From Puffinus mauretanicus (Eukaryota > Chordata > Aves > Procellariiformes > Procellariidae): a DNA stretch of 64,000 nt. Below the pieces are notes generated by a model. The model worked only from the letters and a program-made list of their open reading frames with translations, was not told the DNA's origin and ran no database searches. A program made the translations under genes and the position numbers. Shown here piece by piece: positions 37,484 to 48,092 of this stretch; positions within the stretch are counted from its first letter, which is position 1, and every line of letters begins with the position of its first letter. The stretch lies in assembly GCA_023333565.1 (NCBI GenBank), contig JAJKFH010003493.1, positions 2,914,001 through 2,978,000 of the forward strand, given 5' to 3'.

Positions 37484-37604
37484 CTGTTTTATCAGGTGAG
37501 CCATCTCTTTTATATTCACAATCCAATCCAACTCCAGTTTTACTTGTGAATTACAGGTGAAGTTAGAAGGGCCTGCTTCATCGCTTTCAGAAGGTGCAAG
37601 GCTA
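37484..37604 (-). other. Candidate coding exon (minus strand, speculative)
   Basis: This is a 121-base minus-strand segment between TTTTTTGGCTTATTGCAG and CAG|GTATTC. It opens with one base completing a codon and has 40 open codons (including VKLELDWIVNIKEMAHLIKQ) ending in phase 0. A further open minus-strand stretch at 37690-37890, rich in Arg and Ser, could precede it with a GTGAAAGT donor of matching phase. The family is unknown, and chance is a real alternative. Confidence 0.22.
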
Positions 37605-38099
37605 CTGCAATAAGCCAAAAAATTGCAACAAATTCAGAAGAGAGGTAACTATCCAAATAGTCACTCCAAAGAGCTAAATACTTTCACAGGACAACGAGGG
37701 AGAGAGGACAGACAACTACAACACGATCCAGCAGTCCCAGCAGGTTAGGTCCGCTGTTGGAGGCTCTCCTGGTCTGTGAGACTCCTCTGCTTGCTGGCCT
37801 TTGTTTAGATCGACTGCTTCCAGGTTTCAGCCTGGTCTTGTGAAAGCTGTAGGCTCTGCGAGAAGGGGTGACACAAGCTACCACCGCACTCAAAATGCTC
37901 TTGTGCGTACAATCTTCTTTCAGGTAAGAAAGGAGAACTACTTCACACCAGTGGTATGAAAAATTCCCTTCCCTAACTATTATATCAACCAGTCTTTATA
38001 GTATGAAAGTGTATTAACTTTGTTAACATATGTATTAGTTCACATTATACACTCTCGTGTAATGAGGTAGTGGAATTTTACTGGAGACTTTGGTATTGT

Positions 38100-38600
38100 T
38101 CACGCTAAAGCGAAACAAACTAAAGAACAGCCCGGCTCTGGAAATAAGGACTTTGCTTCTTGGAAGCTTAGAGCTGTCCATGAAGGATAAAGGATACCCG
38201 TGGACAACCAAGATAACGCCACCATCCTAACCCCTCTAACACATCCCAGCGTCGTCTGGCGTCATAGATAAGTAACTCTAGCACGACTGAGACATCCAGG
38301 GACGTCTGAATCAATAGATAAGCAGCAAGAACGCTGCAGAAATAAAGTTGCTTTGCAAAGTTTTACTATTATTACTAATCATTATTATGATTAATTATAC
38401 TATTATTAGTGTGAGGGCTAGTGATTAGTCAAATCATGTTGTACCTGAACATTTGAATGTGTAAAAGTACATTTGGGGTGCCCCAATTTGGCTGGGACAC
38501 CTCATGCGCATGAATAAATATATACCTTTGTAATGCTATACTTTGTGCCCTAGCCTCTCTCCTCGGTTGGCACCAGCCATTGCTGTACCTGCTCCACAAG
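38100..38600 (+). repeat. Possible LTR or LTR fragment, family unknown
   Basis: This stretch is CpG-richer than its flanks. It has two AATAAA signals in LTR-like settings: GCTGCAGAAATAAAGTTGCT near 38333-38352, and GCATGAATAAATATATACCT near 38508-38527, the latter followed by TTTGTAATGCTATACTTTGT and CTCTCCTCGGTTGGC. Both resemble the R/U5 parts of avian endogenous retrovirus LTRs as I remember them. I cannot find clean TG...CA ends or a target-site duplication, and it may be two fragments split by the ATT-rich run at 38363-38410. Confidence 0.35.
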
Positions 38601-39406
38601 GAGGGAAAACCCACCACGGGGAGCAGATGCTTCCCATGTTCTTCGCTCGAGGCTGCTAATGGGCTTCTTCCCAGGTATTAGGCAAGTCCACAATATCAGA
38701 GGTATCAGTATAAAGGGAAAGTAATCTCCATGAGAATGGGTGATATTACAGATCCAAGTGTTTGTCCACGATTCATTAAATTCATGCATAAAAGACACGA
38801 TTCCTCTCACATGACAAAGTACTTTGAGGAGAACATTTATGCAGCCTGAAAATCACGAGTGTTTAAAAGTTTATTATTTATTTCCACTGCTTGTGTTCAT
38901 TTTTCAGTTTTTATTTACAAAAGAAGAGCAAAAGGCCAGGTAAATATTTGCTTAGAGTTCATGAAGTTGTTTTATTGGGCCAGTTAACCACAGCTAACCT
39001 AGTTCGTTTACTCCAGCCATCTACTTTATTCACACAATACCAAAGCCTTTTTAAACTCTTACAATATGTTAAGTAATTTTGTTATAAAAAGTCCTTAGAG
39101 AGAATTTGCAGAATCCATTTTTGAAAACAGGATGTTTCTTTTCTGTGTTACTTTCCTGAAGGTACTAAGCAGGATAGATTCACAATATCATGTATGCTTT
39201 TTAATTGCAGTACCAAAAAAAAACCCCACCCATTACTAAAAAAAAGATTTACACTTTTTTAACCCAGCCTAAAGCAAGGTGAATAGCTGAACTGCAAGCC
39301 AGTGTGAAAATATAACGGAAGTGTACAATACTATGTATTAATTACTATTTTAAAAATAAACATGGTAATATTCGGTACATTTAAGGAATATGGGTTTTGT
39401 TGGAGA

Positions 39407-40012
39407 TCATAGAATCATAGAATAGTTTGGGTTGGAAGGGACCTTTAAAGGTCATCTAGTCCAACGCCCCTGCCGTGGGCAGGGACATCTTCAACCAGAT
39501 CAGGTTGCTCAGAGCCTCGTCCAACCTGACCTTGAATGTTTCCAGAGACGGGGCATCTACCACCGCTCCGGGCAACCTGTTCCAGTGTTTTACCACCCTC
39601 ATACTAAAAAATATCTTCCTTATATCTAGTCTAAATCTAGCCTCTTTTAGTTTAAAACCATTCCCCCTTGTCCTGTTGCAACAGGTCCTGCTAAAAAGTT
39701 TGCCGCCATCTTTCTTATAAGCCCCCTTTAAGTACTGAAAGGCCACAATAAGATCTCTCCGAAGCCTTCTCTTCTCCAGGCTGAACAACCCCAACTCTCT
39801 CAGCCTTCCCTCATAGAAGATCCCCCCCATCATTTTTGTGGCCCTCCCCTGGACCCACTCCAGCAGGTCCATGTCTTTCTTGTGCTGAGGGCTCCAGAGC
39901 TGGACGCAGTACTCCAGGTGAGGTCTCACCAGAGCAGAGTAGAGGGGCAGAATCACCTCCCTTGACCTGCTGGCCACGCTTCTTTTGATGCAGCCCATGC
40001 CTATATACATTT
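39407..40012 (-). mobile_element. CR1 LINE, 5'-truncated, open C-terminal frame (minus)
   Basis: The minus strand runs from the late reverse-transcriptase region ([33 protein letters not shown]) through the ORF2 C-terminus ([50 protein letters not shown]). It continues to the 3' end with ATTCTATGATTCTATGAT at 39407-39424. The coding frame is uninterrupted to its stop at 39456-39458, which is notable for a dead copy. The 3' end differs from the 18 kb and 51 kb copies, so this is another CR1 subfamily. The 5' boundary is near 40012, just past the [16 protein letters not shown] part. It has no endonuclease and no catalytic core. Confidence 0.95.
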
Positions 40013-43000
40013 TTCCATTTTTTTTACACAGTAGTAACATGTAGTACTACAGGGTATTTTGAAATGACATTCCTGCTGGTCTGAATCAGTGCTTAACAAA
40101 TGAAATCTAAGGGCTATTATAAATAGACAATTATACTTTTAATATTGTCTCAGAAAGTATGACTGAATCCAATTACCTAAGTATGGGAGAGCATTAGTCC
40201 TTTGGTTAGATCACTTCTCTCAAAAGCACTAATTCTGTAACCCCTATTTGTTCAGGCAGTCGTTTCTCAATCCATTTGTTTAAAGAATATACATTACATA
40301 TAGGTTGAGTTCAGGCATAGAGCTTGCAACACAAAACATGCAATTGCTGCATTACATTTTGAAACTAAGTGTATAAATGCTAGTTTTGACACCATATAAC
40401 CGTGTATGCAGAGTTTGAACAATGCTTTGCAAAACTGGCACTGTAATTTTAATATCTACATTTGTCCCCTATACCTTGTTTCATTTTTCCAATACTCTTA
40501 ATTCAAGACAGAGTCATAAGATGAATGCTACTTTACAAGGGTGCTTAAACCCCCACCTGAGTCTAAGCTTAACAAGAACCAAGAAAAATCATGGTATACT
40601 CAATAGAATAACTCCAATTATTGATTGCAAGAACATAGCTTTTTAAAACGGCATGTTTATTGCATTAACTAGAATGCCATTACTGTTTTGTTGTCTTGAA
40701 ATCCAGTTGAATCATCAGCAGTATGACTTGCACAAAGATCAAAATTAACATTTCATTTTTGAAACAACTGATTTTAGTGTCCTTAGCGTATGTAAGAAAA
40801 GAGGTTAATGCAGCAAGGAGGAACTTTTTCCATCTCAAGGCACTGCTGCATCACTAGACAAATAGATTACTTTGTGGCCTTCAACTATAATGCCTATGAT
40901 AATTATTATACTCTGAAGACATCCTGGTATGATAAAAATTGGGTGAAATCTTGTATGAGCTGGTGGGCAAGGCATACTCTCTTTACCTGGAATAAATGTA
41001 AGAGATAATTAATTAAGCTTCCCGAAGTGAGCAATTTGAGAACAAAATGAACCACTGGCTCAACCACAGCCTGTAAAAAGCTGACTAGAGGTGGAGCTGA
41101 ATGGGCTTTGGCTGGAGGTTGAATGCTCCTTTAAGGATCCAGGCATGGTTTGACATTGATATTGTGGTCATTGGCAGAGAAAATGTCGGGGAGCTATGGA
41201 TACTCTAAGAAAAGCATAAATAGTGTGCTTTCCATAGTCCTGATGAAACTTCTTTGCTTAAAGCGCAGCTGGGACTGTGCGCTCTGGCCTACAGAATTGT
41301 CCTCTCTGGCATGCTTCCTAGAGACACAGGCTCTATCTGAAAATCCTTCGAGAAAAGACCACCTTAGGTGCTGGCTCACAGATGCTTCAGCAGTCTAATC
41401 TCCCTTTCACAGAGCTTCATCCTTGCAGACACTGCATTTAGAGCTCATCTCTCTTGAGACATGTACACGCAGAAGTTAAGCAAATGGACATTTTGGGTAC
41501 TATACGGAGCCCTCTAGAAATCATTCTCTCTGTATTTTAGATAGCACAGGATATGCACAGCTCTAGACAAAGCAGTGAAACACCCACTTCGCCACTTCCC
41601 TGCACATGTTTCACTATTTCCTAATGGAATAATTTTAAGGTTCAGAAAACAGGATCCTAGTCTATACACATTGCTGTTTCTCTCCCCCTCTCTTCTCGGC
41701 TGCCAGTTTTTGTTGTGATTTGTTATGCAATTACAAGCACTCATCTGCAAAGAAAACATTCCTGTCTGTTCCTTCTTTTGTCCATGCTTTTTCTGCCTCC
41801 CGTTTCTTCCAAGATCTATTTTCATAGCTGAGTCCCCTGACTAGCCTAACCGGGCAATCAATACTTGCTTTTGTTACTTCTCCCTAAGGATGAAACTTGA
41901 AAAGTTGATTTGTACAAGATAATTGACATCCTTTTGTCCACTGATATTCCATCTGAAACAGGATCAAAGTTTAAAAACTAAACTAAAGCAACTCCACCCT
42001 CCCCCGAAGCCTAGTAACAATATCCATCACAAAAATTTATCCCGACACTGTCTTGCAGTTTTCATCTGAACAAAGAGGCAAAATGCAGCAGGGGATGCAA
42101 CCTGCCCTCTTAATGAATCTGTTAGTTAAATTTGCATGCTGACCCAGAGAGACCTGGGCAATCCTCAGTACTGAGTAGAATAACAATTCTTAGGATTGCC
42201 ACAGTAGCCTAAAAAGTCAAAGTAGAACAATTTTGTGGAAGAGAATTAAATAGGGAGAAACTTGTAATTATTGAAAATGTTTTCCTCATTGTTGAGATGC
42301 TTATTTACAAGATTCGTAAATAAAGTGGTGTCAAAGAAACACGAATTTTTCCCAAAAGGCATCTTGGCAACCCTGAATACTGCCAACGGTTTGGGTAAAA
42401 AAAAAAAAAAAAAAAAAAAAGGGTAACGATGTGATTTATAAGAAATTCTTAACATTCAAAGCCTCAAACAATACAGTATTGGTGCTTAGAACGTTTAATT
42501 GAAAAAAGTACTTGAATTTGGCTAAAGTATATTTTTAGAAGCTGTAACTATTTGAAGCACTGTTTAAGCTACTTAGACCTGCATCTGTAGATGTTACTTT
42601 TTGGTTTTATTAGTGTGTCTTTCAGTGTATGAAAAAAAATCAATTCATTAACATTTTCAGATGATTATTTAAATCTTTGTTTATTTTCTTCAGTATTTAA
42701 AACAACAGCATATAAAAGCTGAGCTTTGAAAGTTAAATAAATAGTTGCAATATAAAATTACATAATAACAATGTTACATATAGTAAGCTACTCAGAATTG
42801 TCCAAGATTGAATGTGCTCATTTAAGATAAATGGTTGATTAAAATACGATCCCGATCAAGAACTCTAGAACGCCGACCTGGACCTTCACGGAGCTGCAGG
42901 GAAGCAAGCTGAGATTTGAATCAAAAAGGTATACACAAAAAACCCAGAAGTGATGCCTATATTAGACATGCTACTACAGTTTTCATTTCCTGCTATGATT

Positions 43001-46000
43001 TTCATTCTCTTAAAGCACTTTTATTGGTGTAAATTTGGAGCAACCGATATCAGTGTGGTACTCAGGCACCCATGCCTATCTCTCCGTGAATCCTTATCTA
43101 GTTCCATCACTTTACATAAAAATGTTGACTCCTTCCTGGATGGACAGTTTTTAGTTCTATGAGAACTCTCATAAAGTTCAAGATGGTTAATAAAAACACA
43201 TAAAGAGAAGTCCTCAATGTCTACCTATCTCCCTAAGCATTTGCAATCATCTTCTCGCCCACACAGTTCTCCTATTAGCTGTGTATTTTGCCACAGTTGC
43301 AATCTTTCAAACACATAATTCTGTACAATGCTGAGATCAGATCAGCTTACCCTCGCTGAGAGCCAGCTATACGAGTAAGCTTCCTAGCCACTGAAGGGAG
43401 GAATCAATTATTTAGTTGAGGTAAAATGCCACCAAATTCTTGATACATTTTCCCAAGAGAGGAACAATTTAGCGCTTTTTATGATAATACAACATAATTC
43501 CAATGTCCTTTTTGCAAAGTTAATGGTTATAGCGTGTCTTGACTGACATTGCCAGCCATCTTCTCTCTCCTTTTTTAAATAAAGCTTGAAGAATACAGAT
43601 TTTTTAGATCCCATGACAGAACTCTTCTAATCTGTGGTGACATTCTTCCCAAGGATCAGTAAACATGTGAACAGATGCATAATCGATTTTGCTCTCCCGT
43701 ACATTAATGGATTTTCAATAGTATTCTACAAAACAATTAACAGCTTCTTTATTCCAAATAAAAATTAGCATTTTAGCTTCAAGACTGCCATACTACTAAA
43801 ATAAAAGTAATCCCCACCCCCTTAGAACAGCAGAAACTGTTCTTTTGTTCAATGCCCAAACTTGAGGAACAATGTTTGACACAGTCACGACTGCTCCATT
43901 GCTTCACAACTTTAATGTGGATTCAAGTATTTCTAAAAGAATATTAAAATTAATAATTCTGCTGCAATGATCTGACCCAAATTATTAGAAATTATTTCTA
44001 GTTATTTTAGAGATATAATTCATAGCAAAAGGAAAATCTTTTCTTTTGATGCGAGACCTACTCCCATAAGAAGTAGATTGTCAATGTATCTCTTATTGTG
44101 TTTGCTTCAGTATTGGAGTGAAAATGCCACTTTTTTTAGAGGAACGATGATCTATTCTACAGATCTACCAGCATGCTGAGTTCACTATAACACATCTATT
44201 GATGAGAGCTGTTAGCTCTCATTCTTTGTCCTTTCATATTCAGTTATTTTGTCTCTGGATCTTATACAAGAGACTACTGTTGCTTTCTCTGACAATTATA
44301 AGCTTTGTCATCAGATATAAAGTTCTGCTTTTTTAAAGACACTAAATAAATTGAGCCCTCCATCCTCCTAGAAAGTGTATGATCTTTTATTTGGGATTAC
44401 ATTTGCAGGATTTATCTGCCCTATCTTTGAGTCCCAACTCAACCACGTAGAACAAAATTTGATGGCCCATGGCAATAGGGCTGTAAAAACCCACTCTTCT
44501 GAATAGTAGTGACAAGTGGAAAATGGTTTATAACCACTTTATCATCTAACTTGAGAATTGTTTTTATGAAAAATAATTACATTTTGCAGCAAAAATAGCT
44601 TCCTCTCTTTCTAGGGTAAAAATGTAATTTTCCAATTATGAACTTAATAACCAACTGTAAACCAGTAAGGCTGTATTCCCATGCCTAAAGAAAATTCTAT
44701 CTGGCTGCACACAGGAGCAGAATGAAAATTAACTTTTTTTTTTATTGTTCAGTGATTCTTTTCTTCAGTCATACGCCAAAACCAAACTAGCAATAAGTAT
44801 GTGAATTGCACTCCACCAGCGAAAAAAAAAGTTATCATGAGTAGTAGCAATGACTCATTGGAAAGAGAGATAACTCAGGATAACCCAGATAACCCTGGGG
44901 AACTGTGTGAAAGACTTTAAAAATCCCCTTTTAAAGCAACAGCAGGCAGGCTGCAAAAGAAGCGAGCAATCTAATCCTAGCATTCAGCCTCACAGGCTCC
45001 AAAATACTTTGGACAGCCTGTTCCTTCCAGCTGCTAGAGGCAAGTGGAGCTTCAAATTCGTAAGATACTTTGTATTCAGAGACTGACACGAAAGGCAAAA
45101 ATTCTTTACAAAAAAATCTAAGCAGCAAGGAAGGAAAGTCTCTAATTAGGCATTTCCCTAAAATCTCTTATTAGTACCGATAATACATTATCTTTCAGTA
45201 ATTTTAAGCAGCTGGTTAGTTATTTGGCTGGTCTGATGCATACATGAAGTTGTTTTTGCAATAACTGAATTTACTGTTTTATTACTGACTTGTTTTTTTT
45301 TTAATTTATCCTGGTAATGCAATTTATTTTATTCTCTCCAGAGCAGGTGATACTCATGGGGACATGGTGCAAAACATCTACCAGCAAGTACAGAACGTGA
45401 CTAAGCAATCTTTGCGTCCCATACATTACGTTATGAAGTAGCGAGTGAACCTCCTCTATCCTTTCAGAGAATCTGTTCTTTCTTCTGCCTTACTGACGAC
45501 AACTGAATCCATGTTACACTACATTGGATTATCTGAACCCCTTCAATGTAGCTTCCTGTGCCAAATGAAGTCAGTCTGACCTGATAACAATACCATGCAG
45601 ATACTAGTGAGGAGACCCTGAACAGTCAGGGCTATTCAAGTCTATCCTGGACAAGTCAAACGAGTAGCTATACAAACTGGAAATACCAATTTAGGTATAG
45701 CAATCACATGACACTATGTGAAATATATGTCTGTAAAAGGTTTGTTTGAATCGCCACTTATTTGTATTATTTTGGGGGACTCAGTCTGACCCACAAACCA
45801 ATTTAATTAGGCCTTAAGTAAAACAGAGAATTAAGACATGAAACAACAAATGAGAACTGTAAATAATACCTTTTCTCTAGTTCACAGTAAATACATATAA
45901 ACACTCCTTATAGGGCTCCCAGAACACCAGATTGGTAACAATTTTATCTATCATAAGAGTGCCATGGAACTATAATTTTCTATCACGTGCAAGGAAAGTA

Positions 46001-47394
46001 ATCTGTAAAACAATGTCACCCAACAGCAGTTTCAAAACACCTTCATGATCTGCAAGGCAGCCCCAGAGGTACTAAACTGGCAAAGAAAGATGGATGTGAA
46101 ATGAAAAAAAACCCACAACAACAAAAGCACAACAAGAATCAAAAAAAAAAAAAAAATTTATGCAGGATTTCATAATCTGCTGCCTTCCTGGGCAATTGCT
46201 ACTTAAATATACATTGTCATAAATTACATGACTGCCAGATGCCAACGTCTACTGCAATGTTAGTAACATTCTGCTTAAACATTTGCTTGTTCTCAGAAGT
46301 ATTTCCTCTTTGTACCTGACATATTCATCAACTTACTATCTTTCCCACCTCCCTCCCCCTCAAGTATGCAGAAATACTGGAGAACTATCAGCACTTTTGA
46401 CGGTTCCTACTGCATCTTATTGAAATCACAATATTTTTGAAGTGCTCAAATGCTAGTTTGATTTGTCTGAATGTATGTTAATATTGATTCTCTTTCACCT
46501 CTGCTATAGTGATCAATGCTTATCTGTTTTATAGGTCTCTGACAGCGCTTTCCTGTGCAATTACAAATATATTCAAAACAATTTCTCTTTGCTTGCTTAC
46601 ACTATATAAATGGAATTTCTTTGTGATATATAATGAAGCGCACACAGTTGTCATTGCCTGAGACGCTTCCGTTATCAAACTCAGCATCACTGCAGTAGTT
46701 GCAATATCACTTCAGCAATCATCACTACCATTTGGAGCGAGAAGTTTGGTATTCTGGAAAAAAAACTAAATTAGATTTCTGTAGAGTAATTCACACATTT
46801 CCTTACAATTTTATTATTTATGAGCACTTTTAATAATTTCCTCACACAACTTAAACCCAATTTGATTTTGTTCTGTTTCAGCAATGGTAGTACAGGTATA
46901 CTTGAACCATTCATAATTTGATGATTTGCCAGATTATCGAAACATCAGTAAGGATTTGTCCAAGCAACAGTTAATTGTCTCATTCCCTGTTCTGTAAAGC
47001 TCACTCACCTATTACCCACAACCTGAGACAGAAACAAAAAACCAGACACGACACTAAAGACTCCACAAATTAGAGACTAACTTATTCTTCCAATTATATA
47101 TTTAGCAATGTGAAAGCTATTTATAAATAATTTTCCACAAAATTTGAAAAAAATATTCTAATGAGGACATGATTCTTTAAGCGCAGCTCAGTCCAGCGTA
47201 TCAGCTATGGGACGTCAACCATCCAAGACTCGTAATCTGGAAGACATTATGAGGAGAGGAAGGAAGAGAGAGAAGGCCGTACTCTTCCAATCCTCTCGCA
47301 ATATCAGAAATGCAGAAAATAAGATGGTAGGGCTTTTTGCTCTGTCGAAAAAGGAGGAATTGAAACAGTCTTTCAACTGGACTGCTCAACAGGA
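40013..47394. other. AT-rich unique DNA, nothing recognised
   Basis: About 7.4 kb without a recognised gene or repeat family. A 24-base A run lies at 42397-42420 and a 15-16 base A run at 46141-46156. Short frames at 41150-41398 (+) and 41514-41825 (-) are open but unremarkable. Confidence 0.5.
42397..42420 (+). repeat. Poly(A) run of 24
   Basis: Uninterrupted A run between TTTGGGT and GGGTAACG. No retroposed gene or SINE body is evident upstream and no flanking duplication is obvious, so I treat it as a mononucleotide microsatellite. Confidence 0.9.
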
Positions 47395-48092
47395 GCAATC
47401 TGCAAGATCAGGTCTTGGTGCTCTGCGGTTTCACATTTATATTCATGACCTGAAGTAAACTAAAGGATCACTGATAACAATTACAGTTTCAACAGAGATG
47501 GAGGAAATGGAAAACACTGAATTGCCTAGGTAAGGCAACCTGAACTTCTTGATAAGATAAGTACAAGCAAACAACAGGATTTGGAATATGAAAAAACCAC
47601 AAAGTCTTACATGGAAGACACAAAAAATGCAGCCCGTACTTTCAGAATAACAAGAAAATCTGATTTGGGAAGGAAGACTCATAAATGTGCCACAACAACC
47701 AGCTGAACACTAGCACCTTACATGATAATAGTTAAAACCTAAAAAGCTTACTTTAGAACAAGAGCACTATAACCTAACTAAACTAATTATAAAATAACAT
47801 ATTTTTACTGTATTTTAACTGTGGTAGGAAGTTAGAAAGAAATGCAGTATCTGGAAGTTAAACAAATCCAGACTGTGATTTACCTGAAGGATAACTGATT
47901 GCTGAGACAAATAGCCAAGGACTATGGTTGTCCCCTTCATTAATTTGCTTCAACCAGAAGTCAATCTTTTCAAGAAGACATGCTTTAGTTCAAACAGGAA
48001 TGAACTCAGAAAAGTCTTAATGTCATGCGATAGGCAGGTCACACTTGATGATCACAGTTGTCCCGCCTGACCTATTCATCTATGAATGAATG
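47395..48092 (+). repeat. Ancient CR1-family LINE relic (reverse transcriptase to 3' end), plus orientation
   Basis: Pieces of an old sauropsid CR1 occur in the right order. They are 'tttatattcatgacctg' (47437-47453, encoding the I-x-N/HDL stretch after '[10 protein letters not shown]'), 'gtacaagcaaacaac' (47561-47575), 'acaaaaaatgcagcccgtactttcag' (47619-47644) and 'gatttggga' (47662-47670). They continue with 'aaccagctgaacactag' (47697-47713), 'aagaagacatgctttagttcaaacaggaa' (47972-48000), and a 3' end with 'cacttgatgatcacagttgtcccgcctgacctattcatctatgaat' (48042-48087). The last piece parallels the CR1 '...agatgatc...cccttccaacctgacctattctatgat' terminus. Frames are destroyed. It is an old, inactive copy. 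Confidence 0.75.

Larger units (their letters stand above)
32493..39406. other. Mostly AT-rich unique DNA with small repeats and a GC-rich patch
   Basis: No named gene. Contents are a perfect 43-bp tandem duplication (34425-34510), a GC- and CpG-rich patch (about 35290-35510), a palindromic TG/CA and TA run (36545-36580), an 11-12 base A run near 37031-37042, an exon-like minus segment (37484-37604), a possible LTR fragment (38100-38600) and an ATT-rich run (38363-38410). Confidence 0.5.

Noticed and set aside
42397..42420. Poly(A) tail of a retroposed gene
   Set aside because: No gene-like or SINE body upstream and no flanking duplication seen; treated as a mononucleotide run.
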